A DNA stretch of 64,000 nt from Granulicatella elegans (GTDB lineage Bacteria > Bacillota > Bacilli > Lactobacillales > Aerococcaceae): assembly GCF_020735385.1 (NCBI RefSeq), contig NZ_CP085953.1:62001-126000 (forward strand), given 5' to 3'. A program made the position numbers and the translations under genes. Shown piece after piece: positions 47,247 to 54,106 of the stretch. The first letter of the stretch is position 1, and each line of letters starts with the position of its first letter. The notes below the pieces were generated by a model. That model saw only the letters and a program-made list of their open reading frames with translations. It was not told where the DNA came from and made no database searches.

Positions 47247-48431
47247 CTACAGCGTATTATTCTTTTCTTGTTGAATCACGTGTTCCCATAATTTTGTTTG
47301 CACTTTTGAAAATGGCATTTTATGAAATTCTTCCGCTTCTGCCCATTTTAATTCCCTATCATTTGTTTTTTCAAGTGATGTATTTCCTTGAATATTGTAT
47401 TTTGATAATTTAACTTCCCATTTTTGGTGACTGAAAATATGTTTTACTTCCCCTTTAAACGTCTTTTCTTTTTCAATCTTTAATTGATAAATTGTTTCAA
47501 ATTGAGTTTCCATTGGAATATTTTTATTCGGATACTCTTCTACTACTTCTGCAATCTCATCTAATAAACTCAACTGTTTTCCTGTTGGTGTATAGTCTCT
47601 TATTAATGGGAAATGCCAAAATCCACTTAATAAATCTGCATATGTATTTTTCTCTAGTAAATATTGTCCTTTTTCATTTTGTATCACAAATGCTTCCCAT
47701 CTCATTGGGATTGGCTTTTTCTTTGGAATTTTTACTGGATATAAATGCATTGTTCCATTCAGATAAGCCGCACTAAATTCTTTTACCGGACTATCTTCTG
47801 GATGTGGTGTTGCTGGTGACTCAATATCTGACCCTAAATCCATCAATGCTTGGTTAAAATCACCAGGTCGTTCTTTTGAAATAATTTTTTCTGCTACTGC
47901 TTGGAACACTTTTCTGTTGGATGGATTACCGATATCTAATCCTATTTCAAATAATCGACTAATCACCCTCATTAAGTTTCCATCTACTGCTGGCTCTGGT
48001 AAATCAAAAGCAATACTAGCAATCGCACCCGCTGTATACGGACCAATTCCTTTTAATGTTTGAATTTCTTCCATTGTACTTGGAAACTCACCGCCATATT
48101 GCTCCATAATTTGTTTAGCTGCTTTTTGCATATTTCTGACTCTGGAATAATATCCCAACCCTTCCCAGACCTTTAATAAGGATTCCTCCTGTGCATTTGA
48201 TAAAGATTCAATTGTTGGAAAAGTTTCTAGAAAACGATGGTAGTATGGAATCACTGTATCGACTCTTGTTTGTTGAAGCATTATTTCACTCACCCATATA
48301 TGATAAGGATTATTCGAATGTCTCCAAGGTAAATCTCTTTTTTCTTTGTCGTACCATGCTAATAATTTTTCTTGAAATGAAGCAATTTTCTCTTCGGACC
48401 ACATTTTTATTCCATATTGTTCTAAATCCAT
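47247..48431 (-). CDS. mutY: A/G-specific adenine glycosylase MutY, lacking the iron-sulfur cluster
   Basis: MutY removes adenine mispaired with 8-oxoguanine. The 394-residue protein has the catalytic Glu in SEIMLQQTRVDTV (about residue 48), the helix-hairpin-helix LKGIGPYTAGAIA and the catalytic Asp in VDGNLMRV. A C-terminal NUDIX-like 8-oxoG recognition domain spans about residues 240-390. All four cysteines of the [4Fe-4S] loop are replaced: the region after DFNQALMDLG reads SDIESPATPHPEDSPVKEFS, where C-x6-C-x2-C-x5-C is usual. Cluster-free MutY proteins are known in some lactic acid bacteria and in Entamoeba, so it is probably functional. It overlaps recX by 10 bases and has GGGAGAG upstream. 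Confidence 0.93.
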   Translation of the reverse strand: MDLEQYGIKMWSEEKIASFQEKLLAWYDKEKRDLPWRHSNNPYHIWVSEIMLQQTRVDTVIPYYHRFLETFPTIESLSNAQEESLLKVWEGLGYYSRVRNMQKAAKQIMEQYGGEFPSTMEEIQTLKGIGPYTAGAIASIAFDLPEPAVDGNLMRVISRLFEIGLDIGNPSNRKVFQAVAEKIISKERPGDFNQALMDLGSDIESPATPHPEDSPVKEFSAAYLNGTMHLYPVKIPKKKPIPMRWEAFVIQNEKGQYLLEKNTYADLLSGFWHFPLIRDYTPTGKQLSLLDEIAEVVEEYPNKNIPMETQFETIYQLKIEKEKTFKGEVKHIFSHQKWEVKLSKYNIQGNTSLEKTNDRELKWAEAEEFHKMPFSKVQTKLWEHVIQQEKNNTL

Positions 48432-49240
48432 TCTTCACTCTCCCATTTTAATTTTTCAATCGCTTCATCAATGGATGAACTGCTGAACCCTTTTTGATAT
48501 AACTTCCCTTTTAAGAGATACCAAACTTGTGAATCTGTTATTTCATATTTTGAAAGTAATGTTTTTAAAATTCTCTCGCTTTGTTTCATGACTAATTCTT
48601 CTTCATTCTCTTCTTGTTTCACAAATGTTAATGATGAAATTACAGATTGAACGATATCTAACTCATAACCTTTTTGCATTAAAAAGCCATACACTTTTTG
48701 TTTCACTGTCTTAACAGGTACATTTCCTTGTCGGTCGACATATTTTTGTGCAATTTCAATCGCTTGATCTAATTGTGTTGCTTCATCAAACTCTGCTAAC
48801 GCCTTTTGAATAATGAAGTCATTGACACCTTTTTTCTTTAATTCAAACGCTACAGCTTTAGGTCCCTTTTTCTGTAACACAAAATTTTCTCTCACATAAC
48901 TTTCTGCGTAAAATTGGTCATTGACGAAGCCATGCTCCATTAATTGTTGCAAGACTTGGTTAATCACCTCATCAGACACTTCTAGCTTTTCGAGTTTTTC
49001 ATATACTTCTTTGGCTGTTCTTAATTTAAAATTCAAAAAATGCAATGCTTTTTGATAGGCATTTTGATACTGTGTTTCCTGTTCAATTTCACGGATTGTA
49101 TCTTGCGTTAATTCTGTTCCCTTTGTTAATGCAAACTTTAATAAAGTAGCCTCATCTACTCCAAAGGCAAATTCATCATTTATGTAAATATTAAAACGAT
49201 TTTTCTTTTTCTTTTGTACTTCAATTTTAGTGATTTGCAT
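48422..49240 (-). CDS. recX: Regulatory protein RecX
   Basis: RecX binds and restrains RecA filaments. The 272-residue protein is a long Firmicute RecX with the three-helix repeats AYQKALHFLNFKLRTAKEV, VINQVLQQLMEHGFVNDQFYAESYV and KKKGVNDFIIQKAL, and a further C-terminal repeat. GGAGGG precedes the ATG. Its end overlaps the mutY start, so two DNA-maintenance genes are coupled; recA is not here. Confidence 0.93.
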   Translation of the reverse strand: MQITKIEVQKKKKNRFNIYINDEFAFGVDEATLLKFALTKGTELTQDTIREIEQETQYQNAYQKALHFLNFKLRTAKEVYEKLEKLEVSDEVINQVLQQLMEHGFVNDQFYAESYVRENFVLQKKGPKAVAFELKKKGVNDFIIQKALAEFDEATQLDQAIEIAQKYVDRQGNVPVKTVKQKVYGFLMQKGYELDIVQSVISSLTFVKQEENEEELVMKQSERILKTLLSKYEITDSQVWYLLKGKLYQKGFSSSSIDEAIEKLKWESEEWI

Positions 49241-49293
49241 GATATCCCTCCGTTCTTTCTTTATTATTGTAACAAAAAACTATTACTTATCCA

Positions 49294-49335
49294 AAAAATC
49301 CTGTTCGCATTCTTAATAGCAAACAGGATTTTCAT
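49294..49335 (-). terminator. Terminator after galE
   Basis: AAAATCCTGTTTGC and GCGAACAGGATTTT form a stem with a TTTGGAT tail on the minus strand. Confidence 0.83.
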
Positions 49336-49346
49336 TTACATTATAT

Positions 49347-50354
49347 TTAGTATCCTTGAGGATTATTTTTTTGCCAATTCCAAGAATCACGAACCATATC
49401 GTTTAGGTCTTTTTCAGCAACCCAACCTAGAACTTCTTTCGCACGAGTTGCATCTGCATAACAAGTTGCGATATCTCCAGCACGACGTGGGCAAATTTTA
49501 TATGGAATGTCTACATTATTTTCTTTCATAAATGCATGAACTAAGTCTAATACACTATAACCAATTCCAGTTCCTAAGTTATACACTTTAGCTCCAGGAT
49601 TTCCAATGTTGTCTTTCACTGCAAGAACATGTCCTCTCGCTAAATCCACAACGTGAATATAATCTCGAACTCCTGTTCCATCATGTGTATCATAGTCATC
49701 CCCAAACACGCTTAACTGTGGTAATTTACCAACGGCTACTTGTGTAATATATGGCATTAAGTTATTTGGAACTCCATTTGGATTTTCCCCAATTAATCCA
49801 CTTTCATGAGCACCAATTGGATTGAAATAACGTAAGTTCGTTACAGACCATTCTTTATCAGAAAATGCTAGATCATTTAAGATTTGTTCTAACATCACTT
49901 TTGTATATCCATAAGGATTAGTTGCACTTGTTGGCATTCCTTCTTTAAACGGTACCGTATTATTCATTCCATAAACCGTTGCACTTGAACTGAAAACAAT
50001 ATTTTTCACTCCGAAGTTTCTCATGACATCTAATAACACTAATGTACCTGTAATATTATTATGATAATATTCTAACGGTTTCGCTACTGATTCTCCCACT
50101 GCTTTGAATCCTGCAAACTGAATAACACAGTCAATTTTTTCTTTTGAAAAAACTCCTGTTAAAAAGTCGTGATCTAAAATAGATCCTTCATAAAATGGAA
50201 ATTCTTTTCCAGTAATCGTTGTTAATCGTTTTAACACTTCAGGTGAACTATTAGAAAAATCATCTAAAATAACAACTTCATACCCCGCTTTATCTAGTTC
50301 TACTACTGTATGAGAACCGATATACCCTGCTCCCCCTGCAACTAAAATAGCCAT
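49347..50354 (-). CDS. galE: UDP-glucose 4-epimerase
   Basis: GalE interconverts UDP-glucose and UDP-galactose for the Leloir pathway and surface sugars. The 335-residue protein has the NAD-binding GGAGYIGSHTVVEL at the N-terminus, the SSSATVYG serine, the catalytic YGYTK (Tyr and Lys) and the C-terminal YNLGTGIGYSVLDLV. AAGGAGG precedes the ATG. No other gal gene is adjacent, so here it probably serves polysaccharide or teichoic acid sugar supply. Confidence 0.95.
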   Translation of the reverse strand: MAILVAGGAGYIGSHTVVELDKAGYEVVILDDFSNSSPEVLKRLTTITGKEFPFYEGSILDHDFLTGVFSKEKIDCVIQFAGFKAVGESVAKPLEYYHNNITGTLVLLDVMRNFGVKNIVFSSSATVYGMNNTVPFKEGMPTSATNPYGYTKVMLEQILNDLAFSDKEWSVTNLRYFNPIGAHESGLIGENPNGVPNNLMPYITQVAVGKLPQLSVFGDDYDTHDGTGVRDYIHVVDLARGHVLAVKDNIGNPGAKVYNLGTGIGYSVLDLVHAFMKENNVDIPYKICPRRAGDIATCYADATRAKEVLGWVAEKDLNDMVRDSWNWQKNNPQGY

Positions 50355-50374
50355 TGCTATTCCTCCTTATACTT

Positions 50375-51145
50375 TTATAATACGTCTTCTGTATGATCGG
50401 GTTGTAATGTTAAAATACGTGGGCCATCTTTTGTAATCGCTAATGTATGTTCAAATTGACAACTTAATCCACCATCTAATGTGTGAGCTGTCCAACCATT
50501 ACTTTCCATTTCTGATTTCCACGTTCCCGTATTAACCATTGGTTCAATTGTAATAACCATTCCTTCTTTTAAGCGAAGACCTTTTCCTGGTTCGCCATAA
50601 TGTGGAACGGATGGACTTTCATGAATCGTTGGTCCAATTCCGTGTCCGATGAATTCACGAACAACTGAGAAGCCTTCTTTTTCTACATAAGTTTGAATCG
50701 CATGACCAATATCTCCAATACGATTGCCCACTTGCGCTTGTTGGATTCCTAAATATAATGCTTTTTTTGTTACTTCATATAAACGATCTAATTCTGGAGT
50801 AGTTTCTCCAACAATATAACTCCAACAAGAATCGGATAAAGCTCCTTTTAAGTCTACACAGAAATCAACTTTTACTAAATCACCTGATTTCAATGCTTTA
50901 CGGCGAGGAAATCCATGACAGATTTCGTCATTAATGCTTGTACAAGTGGCATATTTATATCCTTCATATCCGATTTGAGGAGCTGAACCACCTGCTTCTT
51001 CAATTTTCTTTTGAACAAATTCATTAATCTCCCAAGTTGTTACTCCCGGTTTAATAAAGTCTCGTAATGCAACGTGAATAGAGGCTAATAAAGCACCTGA
51101 TTCATTCATCGCTTCAATTTCACGATTTGATTTTAATGTAATCAT
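50375..51145 (-). CDS. map: Methionine aminopeptidase type I
   Basis: Map removes the initiator methionine from nascent proteins. The 256-residue protein has the metal ligands in order: VKVDFCVDLKGALSDSCW (two Asp), FIGHGIGPTIHESPSVPHYG (His), ITIEPMVN (Glu) and CQFEHTLAI (Glu). AAAGGA lies about eight bases before the start. It lies upstream of galE with a 20-base gap. It is not in the usual secY-adk-map position, so this may be one of two Map proteins. Confidence 0.94.
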   Translation of the reverse strand: MITLKSNREIEAMNESGALLASIHVALRDFIKPGVTTWEINEFVQKKIEEAGGSAPQIGYEGYKYATCTSINDEICHGFPRRKALKSGDLVKVDFCVDLKGALSDSCWSYIVGETTPELDRLYEVTKKALYLGIQQAQVGNRIGDIGHAIQTYVEKEGFSVVREFIGHGIGPTIHESPSVPHYGEPGKGLRLKEGMVITIEPMVNTGTWKSEMESNGWTAHTLDGGLSCQFEHTLAITKDGPRILTLQPDHTEDVL

Positions 51146-51257
51146 ATTTTATTTCCTTTCTTTTTATACTCTAGAATATTATAGCATAGCTTTTAAGAAA
51201 ATGTTTGAAAGAACATCCATTCTAAACTTTTCTTTTCATTTCTTTAATAATTCCTTT

Positions 51258-51297
51258 AAAAAGCAAAACGAAGTTACTAAAATCGTAACTTCGTTTT
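51258..51297 (-). terminator. Terminator after the purine permease gene
   Basis: AAAACGAAGTTAC-N7-GTAACTTCGTTTT with a T-rich tail lies between the permease and map genes. Confidence 0.87.
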
Positions 51298-51329
51298 ACC
51301 TCTTGGAAGAAAAGATATAAGAAAAAAGC

Positions 51330-52793
51330 TTATAGAATGGCTAAAATAATGAAGTTCAAGATGAACAACCCTGTCGCTACCCATAAAATTGGGTGAACTT
51401 CTTTAGATTTGCCTGTTAATGTTTTAATGAAGCAATAGAAGATAAACCCTGCTGCAATTCCGTATGAAATGCTGTAACAAAGCGCCATAAAGATTCCCGC
51501 AAAGAATGCTGGAACTGCTTCTTCTAAATGATCCCATTGAACATCTGCAAAAGATGATAACATCATAACCCCTACAACAATTAAAGCAGGTGCTGTTGCT
51601 GCTGCAGGAACGATTCCTACAAATGGTGCTAATAATGTTGAAGCTGCAAATAATGCTGCTGTTGTTACGGCTGTTAATCCAGTACGTCCCCCAGCACCGA
51701 TACCTGCTGCACTTTCTACATAAGTTGTTGTATTACTTGTTCCGAAAATTGCTCCGATTGAAGTTCCAATCGCATCTGCAAATAAAGCTTTATCCATTTT
51801 AGAAGAGAAGCCTGAACCTTCTTCTAACATTCTTTCATCTTCTTCAGAGAAGATTCCTGTCTTACGACCTGTTCCAATAAAAGTTCCTAATGTATCAAAT
51901 GTATCTGATAAACTAAATGCAAAAATTGTCATTAATACTAATGGTAATTTCGCAGGATTTGAGAATAATTTACCCATTCCTTCTGGACCAAATGCTGCAA
52001 AAATAGTTACTTGCAAATCCGAAAACGCAGAAGCTAATGAATTTTGAGACCAATTTACTGTTGATAAATCAACTACTCCCATTGGGATTGCTAATAGAGT
52101 TGTAGCAATAATTCCAATTAATATAGCTCCACGAACATTTCTAATGACTAAAATGACTGTAATTAATAAACCAATTAACGCTAATAATGCATCGCTTTGA
52201 GTAAAATTCACTAAAGAAGGAACTACTCCACCGTTAGAAGTAACAGCGAAAACTCCACCTTTAAAAACTTCTGTAGTTGCTTGAAACGGTTGATTATTAA
52301 TGGTTGTAATTGTTTTAGCATCAGTTAAGAAACTTAATAAGTTTGCATTTTTCAAACCAATATAAGCAACGAACACTCCAATCCCGCCACCGATGGCGTG
52401 TTGCATACTGACTGGAATTGCTTGAATAATCATTTTACGAATTTTTGTCACTGTAATAAATACATTTAATAATCCACAAATAAATACCATTGCTAATGCT
52501 TCTTGCCAAGTAAAGCCTAATCCGAATACGACAGTAAATGTAAAGAAGGCATTCAATCCCATTCCTGGTGCTAATGCGTAAGGTACATTGGCAAATAGTC
52601 CCATCACTAATGTACTAACAACTGCTGCCACAATTGTGGATAGGAAGACTGCTTGGAATGGCATTCCCGTTTGACTAAGAATACTAGGGTTTACGAAGAT
52701 GATATAAGACATCGCAAAAAATGTTGTAAGTCCCGCTAAAAGTTCCGTCCCAAAAGTTGTGTTATTTTCTTTTAATTTAAAGAAATTTTCCAT
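51330..52793 (-). CDS. NCS2 family purine permease (PbuG/AzgA-like)
   Basis: The 487-residue protein has about 12-14 membrane segments and matches the AzgA-type hypoxanthine/guanine/adenine proton symporters. Signatures include TELLAGLTTFFAMSYIIFVN at the N-terminus, GMGLNAFFTF, FAFSLSDTFDTLGTFIG and GTSNTTTYVESAAGIGAGGR. The ribosome site AAGGAG is about 11 bases before the ATG. A promoter (TTGATT and TATACT, 17 apart, near 52834-52868) is visible. I found no purine riboswitch in the leader, but AAGAACGAATAAA nearby weakly recalls a PurR box. Purine specificity cannot be fixed further. Confidence 0.93.
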   Translation of the reverse strand: MENFFKLKENNTTFGTELLAGLTTFFAMSYIIFVNPSILSQTGMPFQAVFLSTIVAAVVSTLVMGLFANVPYALAPGMGLNAFFTFTVVFGLGFTWQEALAMVFICGLLNVFITVTKIRKMIIQAIPVSMQHAIGGGIGVFVAYIGLKNANLLSFLTDAKTITTINNQPFQATTEVFKGGVFAVTSNGGVVPSLVNFTQSDALLALIGLLITVILVIRNVRGAILIGIIATTLLAIPMGVVDLSTVNWSQNSLASAFSDLQVTIFAAFGPEGMGKLFSNPAKLPLVLMTIFAFSLSDTFDTLGTFIGTGRKTGIFSEEDERMLEEGSGFSSKMDKALFADAIGTSIGAIFGTSNTTTYVESAAGIGAGGRTGLTAVTTAALFAASTLLAPFVGIVPAAATAPALIVVGVMMLSSFADVQWDHLEEAVPAFFAGIFMALCYSISYGIAAGFIFYCFIKTLTGKSKEVHPILWVATGLFILNFIILAIL

Positions 52794-52966
52794 GAAGTTT
52801 CGAGCTCCTTTTTGTTTTTTTATTAAGAATGAGGTAAGTATACTTCATTTTTGATAGAAAATCAATAAGAATACGTATGTTTTTTATTCGTTCTTCAAAA
52901 AATATACGTGTTTTACATTTTGTTTTGTTTTTAAATATGAAAATTATTCTTTAAAAGTAAAATAAA

Positions 52967-53008
52967 ACGAACAACTGACACCTTTAACGGTGAAAGTTGT
53001 TCGTTTGG
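52967..53008 (-). terminator. Terminator after the MetQ-like gene
   Basis: AAACGAACAACT and AGTTGTTCGTTTTATTTT enclose a smaller hairpin TCACCGTTAAAGGTG. Confidence 0.85.
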
Positions 53009-53018
53009 AGAAAGATGA

Positions 53019-53855
53019 CTATTTTTCTGCGTTCCACACTGGGAAATATTGTCCTGGTCCAATTTCATTCATTTTCTTCGCTACATCATCTGCTTGGAAT
53101 AATGCAACAATTTTTTTGTATGTTGGATTTTCAGCATCTTTTGCGTTTGTAGCAATGATATTGAAACGATCTTTTGGAATTGTTTCTAAGTGATCAGCAT
53201 CTGTGAAGATATAATCTTCAACTTTTAATCCTGCATCTTGAGCTATTGAACCATTAATTGAAGCTGCATCTACATCTTGTAATAAACGAGGTGCTTGTGC
53301 TGATTCTGCTTCAATAATTTCTAAGTTACGTGGATTGCTTGTAATATCAGCTAGAGAGGCTTTTGTTCCTACTCCATCTTTTAATGTAATTAATCCTTCT
53401 GTTTCTAATGCTACTAAAGCACGACCTTGGATTGCTACTTCTTTTGGTACTAATACTTTTGCTTTTTCTGGTAAATCTTTTAATGATTTATATTTTGTTG
53501 AGAAATAATATAATGGTGCGATAAATGTTGTTCCAATTTCTTTAATATCTGAACCTTTATCTTTGTTCCATTGTGCTAAATAAGCACGGTGTTGGAAGGC
53601 ATTTAATTGAACAGACCCTTCTTCTAATGCTGTATTTGGTAATACATAGTCGTTCATTTCTATAACTTCTAAGTCAATGTTTTCTTTTTTAGCTTTTTCA
53701 GCAACAAAGTCCCAAATTTCATGAGCTGCGCTACCTACAACGGCAACTTTTACATGTTCAGCTGGTTTTGTTGTTTCTTGTTTACTAGTTTGATTTCCGC
53801 AAGCTGCTAATGTCACTACAGCGACTGCTGTTAAAAATAAATTTCTTAATTTCAT
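53019..53855 (-). CDS. MetQ/NlpA family substrate-binding lipoprotein
   Basis: This is the extracellular binding protein of a methionine-type ABC importer. The protein (278 residues from MKLRNLFLTAVAVVTLAACG) has a lipobox LAAC, then the NlpA fold with VKVAVVGSAAHEIWDFV, VEGSVQLNAFQHRAYLAQW and a C-terminal IGPGQYFPVW. I start it at 53855, where GTGGGGA precedes and the signal peptide begins; a longer frame to 53900 runs through the operator. No MetN or MetI genes are adjacent, so it must borrow a transporter encoded elsewhere. Methionine is likely, but other ligands are possible. Confidence 0.9.
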   Translation of the reverse strand: MKLRNLFLTAVAVVTLAACGNQTSKQETTKPAEHVKVAVVGSAAHEIWDFVAEKAKKENIDLEVIEMNDYVLPNTALEEGSVQLNAFQHRAYLAQWNKDKGSDIKEIGTTFIAPLYYFSTKYKSLKDLPEKAKVLVPKEVAIQGRALVALETEGLITLKDGVGTKASLADITSNPRNLEIIEAESAQAPRLLQDVDAASINGSIAQDAGLKVEDYIFTDADHLETIPKDRFNIIATNAKDAENPTYKKIVALFQADDVAKKMNEIGPGQYFPVWNAEK

Positions 53856-53885
53856 TTCAATTCCCCACTTTTTGTTTTTTCTAAA

Positions 53886-53897
53886 TATCACGTGATA
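53886..53897. promoter_or_regulatory. Palindromic operator of the MetQ-like gene
   Basis: TATCACGTGATA is a perfect 12-base palindrome between the -10 box and the ribosome site. I do not know the regulator. It does not match the streptococcal MtaR box. Confidence 0.5.
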
Positions 53898-53905
53898 CAA
53901 GTGGT

Positions 53906-53934
53906 ACTATACAGAATTATCACAGTCTGGTCAA
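53906..53934 (-). promoter_or_regulatory. Promoter of the MetQ-like gene
   Basis: TTGACC (53929-53934) and TATAGT (53906-53911) are 17 bases apart. Confidence 0.82.
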
Positions 53935-54007
53935 CGAAATCCGTCCAATTTCAGCATTGTTTATTTTTACTAGTTGTTAAAGTTATAAACTATATTTCTA
54001 TCACAGG

Positions 54008-54090
54008 AAATTTTGAGACCTTAGGCTCAAAATTTAGCAATGAGACTCGCTCATGCGAGGCTGCTTGTGTCCTAGCTATTTCAGAAAAGT
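54008..54090 (-). repeat. Structured 3'-UTR element, copy D
   Basis: On the minus strand, 17 bases after the ATPase stop, lie TTTCTGAAATAGCTAGGAC, ACAAGCAGCC, hairpin TCGC-ATGA-GCGA and GTCTCATTGCTA. The hairpin AAATTTTGAG / CTCAAAATTT with a perfect ten-pair stem follows. It aligns along its whole length with copy B2. Confidence 0.62.
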
Positions 54091-54106
54091 CTATTAAAAA
54101 ATTTAT

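Noticed and set aside
52794-52966. Purine riboswitch upstream of the purine permease
   Set aside because: I could not find the conserved junction or loop sequences of the class; only sigma-A boxes and AT-rich sequence are visible.
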